Shown one piece after another: positions 34,471 to 47,067 of a DNA stretch of 64,000 nucleotides. The stretch comes from Phorcus lineatus (taxonomy: Eukaryota > Mollusca > Gastropoda > Trochida > Trochidae): the NCBI GenBank assembly GCA_921293015.1, contig OV121094.1, forward strand, positions 2,656,764 to 2,720,763, given 5' to 3'. The stretch's first letter is position 1. Each line of letters begins with the position of its first letter. The notes below the pieces were generated by a model. The model was given only the letters and a program-made list of their open reading frames with translations. It did not search any database and was not told the DNA's origin. Made by a program: the position numbers and the translations under genes.

Positions 34471-35374
34471 TAGGCTTTCGCATTATGTGTCCAATTATGT
34501 GAGCGTGCAAAAAGTAGTTGACCTCACCTTGAAAACTAGACAAATGTGATGGTATTATGTTTAAATTTCTCTGCACAATAGTTTCATTACTACACATCAT
34601 TTGCTGTTAAGATCAATCTTCATGATCTAACGTTTATACCTTTGGGAACACTTAGTTTCATCGTCTATTTTTATTTGGAATCTAAGAATTGAATTGACGA
34701 AGAATGAATCATAACCTCATCATTTTGAATACGAAAAAGTTCAACTTAGATTCATCATTTGCTTGACAGCTGTGTCGAAATATGTCGCTGAATTAGAATA
34801 AAGAAGATGAATATAAATAACACAGTTTACATTCGAATATTTTTCTCTTTTTTTTGTAAACATCAGAACAAGCTGTCAAGGATTATTAGAAGTGAAGCGA
34901 TGGGCACAAAGATTCAGCTCTGTAGTGATTGTCTAGATTGAAAGGTTAGAAATAAGCAGAAAAACTTTTTGAAAAGCTATTACAATGGGATTCCAATATC
35001 AACGTCTGATTTTCTCCTCTGTAATTGTTTTATGCATCTGTAAAACAGAAGTCGACCTCATTATCCGCCTGTAAAGCAATATTGCCCTACCGAGAACACA
35101 GTAATAAATTCATTAATCGTTGTTATTAGTTTTGAATCATCATAGGGATTATATTCTCATTATAAATCCGTGAAAATTAATTCAGAAACAATTCATGAAG
35201 GCTCTTTAGCTTCTTATAACTCTGGGTATTCAAGCATGGCTTGTATTTGAAGAGAAAAGGGTTGACCTCATCAATGTTATTTTCACATGATCAAGACGAA
35301 TAGTATTAAATTGCTAACAAAAACATTACGTATATGTACACATGTATCGTTTCAGAACTAACTTTGATTGCAAT

Positions 35375-35577
35375 ATATCAAAAGTGCATTGTAAAATATA
35401 TTATATTGAGAAATGTAAATATCAGATAGATATTAATATGTTTTCAAAATTATATGAGAGAGTTAGAAGCCATAATATAACAAAAGTGCATTGTTTAAAA
35501 TATATTGAATTGAGAAATGTAAATATCAGAAAGATATAAATATGTATTTAAAGAATCTATGAGAAAGTTAGACGCCA
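35375..35577. repeat. tandem duplication of about 102 bp
   Basis: AAAAGTGCATTGT, TATTGAGAAATGTAAATATC-type blocks and GAGTTAGAAGCCATAA/AAGTTAGACGCCATAA occur twice in order. The open frame 35342-35539 spans both copies and is not a gene. Confidence 0.85.
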
Positions 35578-36483
35578 TAAGTGCAGCCCTTACACAAACT
35601 TGTAAACAAAGAAAAATATTACCTTTTTTAAATTTTCCCTAATAATCCAAAGTATATGTCATGCACATGTTGTATCAAACCTTTTAAAGAAAGCGCTTGT
35701 TACATATATATTTTATATACCAAATTAATTGGCAAAAAGTGAGGAATAAATTGTTAAAAACCTATTTGACAGCAAACACGATTTAACTGTTATTATAAGA
35801 CTTACATAAAAAATAAAAAAGCAAGTATTTCACTACTTTAAGTACATGTAGGCGTGTAATGGCTTCTATTCTTAATCAGTAGAGTGCAAATGGATGGTTT
35901 CTCATTTGCAGGTCATTATCTTTGACGCAACCTTACACTTATTAATTACAACACGTCACTAAAGGTTCACACCCCGAATAAATCTACCAGCGAAAATTGG
36001 AGGCGTTTTATTATCGTCAACATCTAGCAGTTAATTACAATGGACAAAATCAGTAAAGGATATACAGTCAGTAGCAAAATAAATTCCACTACACAAAATG
36101 CAAGATAGTTTAATCATCGAGAGTTACATTCATGTAACATAGCGTTACATCATGTCTTGATAAGCCATCTTTTGTAATTTATAATACTTGTAAAATTACT
36201 TGGTAAAGTTTCTAAGAGACACGCTTTTAGAAAATTATCGTTTTAGAATCTCCTTAAGTATGCGAGATAGGAGAGTGAAATTATATTGAGTTTTAGGACG
36301 TCCTCCGTCCTCGTGTCAACGAGTAAAAGTTCAATTAAGTTCATTATGATAACAACATTTTTTATTTTCTAAAAATCCATATTTTATAATGTTTAACTTA
36401 AATCTTAAAAACTGTGACAAAAATTTATAAAAGCAACGATTTAGAACCTTATGTGTGTTTGAAAAGGTGTAACCAAATATAAT

Positions 36484-36572
36484 TGTCAATACCCTTATGT
36501 ACAAACTTGTGTATTCTTATGTATAAACTTGTGTATTCTTTTGCACAAACTTGTGTGTTCTTATGTACAAAG
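36484..36572. repeat. short tandem repeat, about 27-bp unit, 3-4 copies
   Basis: AAACTTGTGTATTCTTATGT repeated with small changes. Confidence 0.85.
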
Positions 36573-37788
36573 CATATGTTTATTATAAACTTTATTTGTG
36601 GGCAGTATTTTGTGTTTAGCTATGAAGGAAACTAGGTAACGTTTCTTTTGCCGTTGGGTGTTAGTATTTATATAATGTCCAGGGATGAATAGATTATTTA
36701 TCTCTTACATATGTCCCCTGGTTATGTATGTCCAATATACATTACATAATATCTCAATTACATCTAATTTACCTTAGTACGAACAATCAGATGTATTTGC
36801 GAAAAAATGAATGTTTGATGGAATGAGGTTACGACGGAGAAACAAAACAGTTTTAACCAATCAACAAATAGGATGAGAATATCAGTTTTTATACACCAAT
36901 AAATAAAATGTTTAGCAACTAAGAAGAAAATACATTCAGGACCTTTATTTTCACTTTAACATTAACATTATGTTACCAAGGTATCTATGTACAGATTATA
37001 TTTTTATTTCTGAGTTTAAACTGTGATGATGGACAGACCTATACAGCTGTCCAAAAGGAGCGTACTGACGTAATGACACATATTGCAAATCCGAAATATA
37101 AATAATAAACAATGATCAGAATCGTTAATCAAATTTTTAAATAATAGCCTGCAATTATAAACGAACTATCAGTACAGAAATCACCTGAAAAGGATGCACG
37201 TGGAGTTTCCCGTGATGATATCACTGTTGTTCTCATTCGATAAGATCAACAAGATATTTGTCAAGAAGAGACCGACGTATTCTTAATGTTAATACAAACA
37301 TATTTTCTTGCTAGAATTGCCCATCGTCGTGATCTTGTGTATACTTCACTAATCTCATCTATAGCAGTGAAGTGGGCATCACGTCATGTCACACTAACAT
37401 TAGTATATAGGAATGTAGATAAGGATTATTAGGTGAAAAATGACTTTCTTTTCTATACCATTTGTTGCCTTGGACGAAAAAGCAAAACAAAAGAAAAATT
37501 GAGGAGATGTTTACTTGAATATGAAATTCGTAAAATAAATTATAAACATTCAGAAAATTAGCTCAATAACAATACAAAAAATAGCATGCCAAATAATCCA
37601 TCATCAATGTATATAAAATTTGTAATAAATGTATACAATCAGTATGTTTGATACATCTAAAAATTTAAAAGAACATTTAACACCTCCTTAATATTATCTA
37701 CCCGTAACTTACATTCTTAAGTGAATATCATTCTTCTAATCACATAAATACGATTAAAATAATACAATATACATGAAAACATACTTAC

Positions 37789-37950
37789 CACTTCGGCGCT
37801 TGCGTGCTACTCCCCTACATCACATGTTGCTAAATGAACTGTAAGGAGTTCTGCTAGTTGCAATGGTTTGGTATCCTAGCAACTGACTCTAATATGCGAC
37901 ACAGTTAGCATGGACAGTCTGAAATAAACGGCATCGATTTCTGAACAAAT
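37789..37950 (-). other. candidate 5' non-coding exon of the GPCR gene
   Basis: In minus-strand sense, GCGCCGAAGTG|GTAAGTATG at 37789/37788 is an excellent splice donor, next to a locally GC-richer stretch. The next fitting acceptor on this strand that I see is at 32085, directly ahead of the GPCR start. The left border is arbitrary. GGTATCCTAGCAAC (37870-37883) resembles an RFX X-box. No long open frame. It may belong to another transcript. Confidence 0.3.
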
Positions 37951-38925
37951 TACCTTAGATGCTGAGCTAATCTTCAGTCAAACGGTCACTGACAATTGTT
38001 GTATAATTGCGTATCATAAGTAAATAGATATGGGCATGGTTGTAGAAAGAACGAACCAACCTGTGTCAGCTCCAAGTCTTGCATTATAAAGGAAGACGAC
38101 ATACTCTCAATTAATAGGAATATAGTTCGTGACAAGGCTGCCAGAATAAAAACGTGTCGTTCTTGGAGAAGACACAATCTTAATTGAAAAGCGTACTCTT
38201 CATGAGAAGGTGAACATGAACAGATGCCTGTATGTTTTTTAGTTTCCTCTTTTCTTTTTTAATTGACACTTTCTGTTGTTAAACGGGTTTATTCACATAT
38301 CTACTTGTTTTATTTTAATCACGTTATGGATCCAACTGATCCAAGTTAAGATATTAGAAATGCATACAATAATTTACCATGGCACAACAAATGGATTACT
38401 AATGGTTGTATCTATAGTGTAAAGTTGTTATAATTTGAAGAATGATACGAAAGACCTATTTCTATTCCCGCTCTAAAAAGGACACAGTTTCAAAACCTTG
38501 AAAAATTCTGATCGCATTAATGGTGAAGCTAGGTACTTAATCGTCATGTTGCAATAGTTAATGAGTTGTCTATAAAAACATATCTGTATAAATCTGAGTG
38601 CGAAGGAACGTAGACTGACTGACGGAAAGAAGGTGTATGCTTTATGGATTAGACTGACATGTAATACGCCATCGAGGAAACTGATTTTGTTAACGTATCC
38701 AATAACTTCATGTCCTCTCGTTATGAACAATTATTTCTTTGATGCATGTCACTTCAGGAGAAAAGCCGTTCAATAATAACCAATAGATAAATATTGTATT
38801 TACAAATGTGAAAATATATTTGTATGAAAATATTACCAAAACAGACTACACATGTCGCATTATCCAATTCACGTTGTTACATCTCACTTCACCACAGCGC
38901 CTTGCCACACTAGGGATTACTTTTC
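37951..38925. other. AT-rich stretch, no gene seen
   Basis: Nothing recognised. Confidence 0.4.
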
Positions 38926-38927
38926 AT

Positions 38928-39148
38928 ACAATATCATACCACACCTTACCACACCTAACAACACTATACCATACATACCATACCTTACCAAAACGCCACA
39001 CTACACCCACCATACCATACCATACCACGCCACACCACACCATACCATACAATACCACGCCACACCACACCATACCAAACCATACCATACATGCCACACT
39101 ACAACATACCACACCATACCATACCATACCATACCATACCACACCATG
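38928..39148. repeat. (CCATA)n-type pentanucleotide array
   Basis: Runs of TACCA/CCATA with CCACA variants; it abuts the MITE copy at 39168. Tyr/His/Pro-rich open frames across it on both strands are artefacts. Confidence 0.95.
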
Positions 39149-39167
39149 AAAGATGAAATAGACAGAA

Positions 39168-39521
39168 GGGTCATATTTTCGAAATTCCGAAAATTTCATT
39201 GAAATTATTCACATCGACCCTCTGAGATAAAATTCAGCATACTCACATTGACTTAAAGATCAAAAATGACTTGAGTTTAACGCTGCTGATCACTTATAAA
39301 GGAATTCGTAGAGATAAATAAAGGTTAGTGCCTTCTAAACTTGATCAAAGGTCACTTGTACAACCAAAACTTTTACGGTGAAGTGTTCCGCATGATAAAC
39401 GATTGCATAAAGGTACAATGCATCTTCACTTCTTCGTTTGTTTTTCGCAATGCTACGATGCCTCAAGCATCAAAGAGTTCATGCGCTAGGATACGTGAAC
39501 AAACTTCGGGGTATGCAGCTA
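39168..39521. mobile_element. MITE family A copy 3, left half missing
   Basis: GGGTCATATTTTCGAAATTC, CTCTGAGATAAAA, TCGCAATGCTACGATGCCTC and the end GTGAACAAACTTCGGGGTAT followed by GCAGCT match copies 1 and 2. The left part is replaced by the pentamer array. Confidence 0.75.
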
Positions 39522-39894
39522 TATACCATACCACCTCAACACATACAACCCGATACCCAACAACGGAATACTTATATATAACACCATATCTTTCCTCGGT
39601 GATCAAACACTAATGGTTCCCACAATGTACGCTTTATCAACCCTGGGACCTTTATCAGGGAAATTCGAATTTAAAGTATCCACCCTTAAGATTATCAGGA
39701 CAGTCAAAGCTATACAACGATTGGTCTTGCTAATATCTTGGAAGAATTCTTAGCACACTCTTTTCTTGCATTAGGGATTTAGCTGCATCTCCATCTTTTA
39801 TCTCAATCGTCGTTTGTTCCAGACAACAAGGTGGAAAGTTTGCATTTATACTTCATTCAAACATTCAAAATTCTTAGCATGGGCTGAATAAATT
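39522..39894. other. spacer between pentamer arrays
   Basis: Scattered ATACCATACC and CATACAACCC units decay into ordinary AT-rich DNA. Confidence 0.5.
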
Positions 39895-40415
39895 GAGTCA
39901 AACATCACCAAATAGCGCCATACCACACAACACCATACACCACAATATCATACCACAATGCTCCACAAAGTCTCATACCAAACAACACCCTACCATACCA
40001 CAATACACCACATAGCCTCATTCTACAAAACACCATAAACCACCATATCATACCACAATACAACACATAGCCCCATACCATACAACACCAGACACCACCC
40101 TACCATACCACAATACACCACATAGCCTCATTCTACAAAACACCATAAACCACCATATCATACCACAATACAACACATAGCCCCATACCATACAACACCA
40201 GACACCACCCTACCATACCGCAATACACCTCATAGCCCCATACCACACAACACCAGACACCACCCTACCATACCGCAATACACCACATAGTCCCATACCA
40301 CACAACACCAGACACCACTCTACCATACCACAATACACCTCATAGCCCCATACCACAAACCATGCACCACCATACCCTACCAAAAAATACACCAAAAATA
40401 CAACACACGCTACAC
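39895..40415. repeat. higher-order ACCATA/ACACCA array
   Basis: Units such as CAATACACCACATAGCC, CATACCATACAACACCAGAC and ACCACCCTACCATACC recur; one block of about 120 bp is repeated almost exactly (about 39970-40087 and 40091-40207). The minus-strand open frame at 40210-40491 is an artefact. Confidence 0.9.
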
Positions 40416-43400
40416 ATATGCCATATGGAAGAACCAAGTTACAAGTACGCCAAAAGAAACTGCTCGAACCAAAACCGGAAATTGAGTTCATTTATTTTCC
40501 ATGAATGGTTTCATTCAGAAGGAAGACTCTGAACCGAAATGCTGTTTTTGTTTTTGGCTGCTTGCGAGTAGACACAGAACCAAACATGGTTACCACGCAA
40601 ATGGTATTAGGCATGAGCTTTTAAAAGCTTCTGTGTGACAAAATTATCTGGATGAGTATGATAATTTGTCAGGTGGGCAAGAGCAGATTGTAAGGCGAAG
40701 GAATTTCGCTAGATGTTAAATGTTTATGACCAGAAGATTTCAATCCGTTTTCGAATTCATTCTGTGAAATGAATAAACAAGATGTGAGTGCTTTCGAACT
40801 TACAAGAAGTTAGTGAAATGACTGTAGAAAGAATAAAGACGTGCAGCTGAATATATAGAAATCATTAGGACAGAGGATATCGATTTTAGTCCGGCCTCGT
40901 TACTTGAGGAAGTCCAAGCAATGAGCCACTTTCGTGATTAGCGATAATTATGCAGTACAAATGAAGGGATAATATATCTAATTGGGAGCTAACACACAAT
41001 GTCACCGGTCCCAAATACAAAACCAGTTAGGTTAGTTACTTGGAAATCAGAGAAATCAGATAGGAGGTTTACCTATATGGATTTACATAGCTATTAAATG
41101 CAAATACGTGTAAGTGGTACAAAGAATCAATTAATTCGAATGGTACCACGCTACGACAGCCGGGAAATCTAGTTGACTATATACTGGCCAGTGCTGGTTT
41201 TACCAAAGTTCTAAAGTACATTAATGATGACATATTCAATATATTATAGGTTGAATAGAAACATTAACTGAATAGCGCCATCTTGAAGAGCACAGTAAGG
41301 TTGGCTTCTTGTGATAAGTGATGATGTTTCTGGCAAACCATAAAAAACAGTTATAAGGTGGACATAGCAATTGAATAAAACTGCATAGAGGTTTGAATGG
41401 TTGAATGAATAGATAATTAGGAACGTTACCGGGCCATATCAGAACTGAAAATAAGAACTAAGGGTAAATAACAATTGGTAAACGATGTCCTTTACAACAA
41501 CATTTAACAACTAGAGTTAGACGTAAAACGGAGTCACATTCACTGTCCTTTAGGAACAAAGAAAACATAGTCTTCTTTGAAGTACAAATTAAGGTTCGGT
41601 TCTCATAGAAAAGAATTACAGTTAACATTTCTCTTGAAAGTCAATTCAGACATTACAAGATCACTGATTAAAGAATGCATCTGTGTTAATCTTCAGAGCT
41701 TTCGAATATCCTTGACCTTTTATGTTTAGTACATTTGAACTTTATTTTCAACCAACCATCAGGGTAAATTGTAATGATGAACACCATTCTTATAAAACAA
41801 TCTTTCTATTTATATCCATCGGAAAGTCCAACTCTTTTGATTATAAATTGGTCAATATTAGTTAAAGATATTAATTTGTATTATCAGGATTTGAGTTCTG
41901 TAATTTAAAAATAATTTTTCTGTCTTTAACTATATTTATTAGAGAGTTACACATGAACATGTATGAGTACAGCAAATTATCAATTATTAATGACGACATC
42001 AGAGAAATGTTCTGTGTAAATGGCAGATACTGTCTCACCAAGCCAAAAGTACCCAATACCCTTAGGAAACTTTCCATTTATTTTTCTAAAATTACATATG
42101 AATAGAAATCTCGGTTGATAAGGTTGATGTGAAGAATTTTTATTTGGTGAAACTCGTAGTAAGACATTTCATTAAATATTATTTTTTGACTGTAGATTTC
42201 ATGAAAAATATGATCACATGAAGAAACAACGGAATTCGTAAATTAGGGGGTTTCAAGTACAAACTTGATTACACATGCACTCATTGCTGACGGCTATTAA
42301 CAAATCTATGTCATTCGATGTAAAATTACATGATACACGTTATTGCCTTACTCCATTTACTATCATTTTTATCTTCCTACCTTAGCACCACGGCGCATAC
42401 TAATGGCCATCACAGCTGGTGTTACGGTTATAAATGAGAGCTTATGTCCCAAGAATATACATAATAGCAAATAAGGAAACAATCTTTATCTTAACTAATG
42501 TTTGATAGTAATGGCAATGTTCGTGTAAAAGCATCAATGTGACCATTTCACATTCCAGAAACAGGAAATAACTTGCCTACCCGCTTCATACAGACGTTTG
42601 CGGGAAGAGCTTCCGTCTTTAATTAATCAAATGTCAGTACGCTTACTGGAAATAGCATCCATTGTGTCCATATTTCAAGCAACTTGTTTATCTAGACAAC
42701 TTATCTCTACTACTACCTTGAGCATGCCACAATGTTGTTATCTGTATCTGCAAACAGCGTTTGGTTTATATTGAAGTGGTTGATATTGGGCCCCTCATTA
42801 GGTACCCTCATTAGGTACCCTCATTAGGTACCCCAAGTCAAATGCTCAGTTTCAACCTCATACTTGACATCTGATGACGAGAACTGCACAATTGAATTTT
42901 AAAATTGTGTGTGTTAATTGAGTCAATATCTTAATTTCCTTTATTCAATGTTTTGTCCATGAACTTTAAAGGGGCATACAGTTAAATATGTCAAAATGTT
43001 TTTTTATGGCGACGTGGTGGTTACTTCTGTAAATTACCCTTATAATACCTATAGGTTCGGTAAAGTAGCTGTACACAGGTTAACGTCCTCATTTTGAAAA
43101 CCGGAAATTAGAGCGAGCCAATGGAGTAAGTGCACGTCTTAATAACGAAACCTATTCGAAACATTGAAAAAGAAAAATTTGGAGTGGAAGTGTATATTTT
43201 GTCAATTAAATCATAATACTTGTACATGGAATTCAACAAATCGACTTCTAGACATCCATTAGACCGGTTTTTTTCGAGTTCTTATCAACAAGTAGATATC
43301 ATAAGTTTTCCATTTCTAAGATTAAAATATAAGTTTAGGGGGTGGTTAGAATTTAAATCAGGACCTATCATATTTTCAAACCACATCAAACCACATCAAA

Positions 43401-45240
43401 ATTATGATACATAATCTGTGTCATTAAAGATTATCAAGGAGTTACAGCATCATTTAGATAATGACACACCACTCAAGTACTCTATTTGCGACTCTATTAA
43501 ATGAGTTTCAGAGTGAGCTATCAACATCTACCAATCAGTTATTGTCTTTACATCGTCAACGTGAAGTGTGCATGCATGTGCGTTTTTTAAATTTATCACA
43601 AAAAAATTAACCAAGCTTCAAAATAAAACGATTACTGTTTTGATATAAAACATGGATTTTTATTGTATAGAATTTCAAGGCTTTCATCTTGTCAGTTGCG
43701 TGTTGGGAATCAAAACAATAATTCAAATATACATTTCAATCTTCAAAAATTATCTTTTAACATAGAAAAATATTGTTTCGGCTTCCTTTTACTAACATTA
43801 AGTAATCTGATCCGTTCCCTTTGTGAACTGTGTTATTTTGAGGGAAATCCGTCCCTACGGAAATCGATCAGATACAATCAAGCTTCAAAAACAGAGCAGG
43901 CAGTTCAACATGACGCAAGGCTATTTAACATTCTAACCATGTCTTATTCATAAGAAGTTCCTATTTTATTTTTTATGAACAATTGACTTCATATTTAGTT
44001 AATTCTCTATCTTCGGTTCACCAACGCCATTATTTTTCTTACAAGTAGTTATGGACAAAACCTACATTCGTCAATTTCATTTGGAGGTAAGAAACTAAAA
44101 ATTTAAACCTTTTCGACTATAATTTCTTTGCTAAAGTTCCTTTGTCCTTTTCAGAGGTTCAGTTTTTCTGTCTGGATTATCGGCACATTGTGCCAAGGGT
44201 GACTACAAAAATTATCACTTGGATCACGTTTATGTACTGACACATAGGCTGGCCAAAGACCGTATTGGGAGGCCTAATTGTGTGCATAAGACTGTGTTAT
44301 GTCCATGGACAAGGCACTTTATGACTTTGCAATTACTCGATCATGCTGTACAAATAGGAACCTAAATACGAGAAGTATTGACTTTATGGTCGCGTGGAGC
44401 ACTAAAACGCTTTGTCAAAAGTGCAATTTCTCAAAATAACAATGCACAGTCAACGAGCTGTGTCATGCACTGGATACTTAGGATAATTATTGTTATCATT
44501 ATCAGTACTGTCATCCTATATTGATATATTATTATAACACAATTAGATATGTAAATATACAGAGAATGTAAGTTAACCTATGTGTATCAGCCGACAAGTG
44601 AGTCCATTAAGGGTCTTCTGATTTTATCATTCAATATGAAAGTAGGTTAACAGAAGTCAGTCAAAATAATTGAACAACAGGAAATAATCGGTTTCATGTT
44701 TATCATTTGTCACCAAAATCTACCAAAGACCACAATTACTCGTGACACACGTTCTTTTAAGAAGGTTCTTATATTATCGTTGTCTCAAGACAATGCCATC
44801 ATCGATGATCTTCGGAGAATAAATTTCTATAGATCTCTACTCCTAACCTGAATTCATCTATCAGCCAATCTAGTTAAAACTAGCTGTAATATAATACGTC
44901 CCGAAGTCCGTTATTACATCTAGCGAATTACAGGTTCCTTCCGTGTCGAGCAGGCGCGAACATCAGACAATCAAAAAAGTGCTGGCCCAGCTCTTCGAAT
45001 CGCGGTCAATGCGATTGTTTTGCCGTTCTTTGCACCTCGATTTCAAAATCCGATTGTTACCAATGTTTCGCAGTGAATTATGATGAAAAATATGATGACA
45101 GCATAAATTCTGTGCTGATAATGTTGAGGGAATATTTTTGGGTTGTTTATTTGGTAATTTCTGCAAAAGCAAGTCAACACATTTGGTCAAAAAATGACAA
45201 AATAAGTTTTAAAGGATAAATATAGACAAACGTATTAAAC
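40416..45240. other. AT-rich stretch, no gene seen
   Basis: I found no exon, RNA gene or element with clear ends. CCCTCATTAGGTA is present three times in tandem at about 42794-42834. A TTTCTATAGATCTCTACTCC block at about 44825 may be a stray unit of the satellite that starts at 45245. Confidence 0.4.
42794..42834. repeat. 13-bp tandem repeat, three copies
   Basis: CCCTCATTAGGTA is repeated three times in tandem. Confidence 0.9.
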
Positions 45241-45244
45241 GTAT

Positions 45245-46225
45245 TCATGAGAATATCCTCCAACTAATATATAGGGTACAGGTTCCAAAATATCTCTACT
45301 CGTACCCTGGATTCATCTTTAGCTCTGTCTGTTTATTATATGAGCCGTAAACGACACACGTATATACATCGTGCTTATTATATACCGTTAGGTCAATACA
45401 ATACCCTTTAAAGAAATATCTAAGATACAGGTTCCAATAATCTCTACTCGTACCCTGTATTCTTATTCTATTATCTGTATACGAAACACGTATATCTATC
45501 ATGATCCTAATATATTGTTAAGTCACGAGGATATCCTCTAAGTAATCTATAGGGTAGACATTCCAATACATCTCCACTCGTATCCTGGATTCATCTAAAG
45601 CTCAGTCTGTAGTTCATGTAAGTTTTATACGACCCACATAAAACCATCATGTTTCTTATGTACTGTCAATAGAATAACCTCCAAGTAATCAATAGGATGC
45701 AGATTCCAAACCATCTCCACTTTTACCCTGGAAAGATCTATAACTCCGACTGCACATTCTATAAGTTGTATACGATATACGTATATACATCGTCATCGTA
45801 TGTATTGTTAGAACAATGGCATGCCGTCCAAGTAATCTATGGGGTCTAGGTTCCAATGGGTGTGGGGGCGGGATAGCGCAGTGGTTAGCGCGTTCGGCTT
45901 CGGATCAAGTGGTCCGTGGTTCGAATCCCGCCAGGGGCTCGGCAACTTTGTCTGCAGTAGAGAACTTTTCTACTCGCCGTCAGGTTAGGGTGCAATGCTA
46001 CACTGAATTTCAGCGCAGTACCACCCATGGTTCGCTAGTTCCAGCCGATGCTCGCAGGCTTCACCGTAATGCATAGCCACAATGGCGTTGCGGGCTTCCT
46101 CCCTGCAGTAATACTAGCAGCCGCGATATAAGTGAAATAATCTTGTAAGCGGCGTTAAACACCAACTCACCTCACCTCACCTCCAATAAATGTCTATTCG
46201 TACGCTAGGATTGTCTATGGTTCGT
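45245..46225. repeat. satellite of about 130-150-bp monomers, split by a SINE
   Basis: Anchors of the GGTTCCAA...TCTCTACTCGTACCCTGGAT type occur at about 45281, 45430, 45560, 45702 and 45850, with CTCCAAGTAATCTATAGGGT and CGTATATACATCGT blocks between them. The fifth monomer is interrupted at 45857 and resumes at 46188 (AAATGTCTATTCGTACGCTA). Confidence 0.85.
45858..46181 (+). mobile_element. full-length tRNA-derived SINE
   Basis: 324 bp. A tRNA-like head has A box TAGCGCAGTGG (45874-45884) and B box GGTTCGAATCC (45918-45928); the anticodon region GGCTTCGGATC recalls tRNA-Arg(TCG). A conserved body and a CTCACCTCACCTCACCTC tail follow. The 6-bp TSD TCCAAT (45852-45857 and 46182-46187) lies within a satellite monomer. 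Partial copies are at 8442 and 19127. Confidence 0.9.
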
Positions 46226-47067
46226 TTCCCCTTTTCCATGACAGAGGCCCCAATCAAACCCCTATTCAACCAAATAAACAAAAAACAGAGAGAAAATATC
46301 GAATTTAAAGTTATGTCTGAATAACAGGAAGACAATGGTGCTGTCGAATTTCATGAATACGTCTTGAGGATAATGATTACGGCAATCATGTTGGTATCTG
46401 TCTACAGTGCAAGAGCTTGGAAAATTGCAACAGTTTTAATCCCTTTTCGTATTTGGAAGTGAGAGGATAATTAAGAGAATTGGTACTATATTGCAATGAT
46501 TATTTGGCTTAAATGTTGATGCTATTAAAGGATGTATGCTGTTGTTATCAAGTTATCTCCAATAAGATTTAATGACTGCGATTGTCATAAATGATCAACA
46601 GGTAGGTAAAACACTTTCAAAATGAATAGTAAATGACAATTTAACACTCAACTTTATGGAGATTTCCAATTCTTACATAGCTTAGCCGAAACTGTGCCCT
46701 TCTAGCTTTGCCAATATGTCACCCTTTTAGCAATTGATAGTTTTGTGACAACATTTATTATCAATCATTTGTTACACAGGTAGGGAGAGCAGGACCTATT
46801 GGAACATGGAGAAATTCTCAAAGTTGATGTTCAAACAGTGTCTAGGTCATGAGCATGAAGAATCATTCCTCTTTTCCCCCTCTAGTAAACATGATACTGT
46901 TGTACTGTGCGTGCATGAAGAACATTCATTGACGTGTTATTGGCATGAAAATCACGGAGGGGGGGATGAAGCACACAAAAAATTAGGAAAATGATACACT
47001 TGTATACGATATTCACTTGAAACTATAATTGACTTTTAAAAAGGGGGGTCCGGACCCCCTGAACCCT
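46226..47067. other. spacer before the mariner relic
   Basis: No gene seen. The open frame 46806-46994 (62 codons, His-rich) is not recognised. GGGGGGTCCGGACCCCC at about 47044-47060 is a short palindrome just before the transposase. Confidence 0.4.

Larger units (their letters stand above)
34471..37788. other. AT-rich stretch, no coding sequence seen
   Basis: It contains two small tandem repeats (35375-35577 and 36484-36572). It may be intronic to the minus-strand GPCR gene. Confidence 0.4.

Noticed and set aside
38808..39202. Overlapping long open frames on both strands, rich in His/Tyr/Pro/Thr or Val/Trp/Tyr
   Set aside because: They are translations of a pentamer array; stop-free reading on both strands is a property of the repeat.
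45866..45935. tRNA gene call
   Set aside because: A and B boxes are present, but the sequence is the head of a SINE with a conserved non-tRNA body and TSD.
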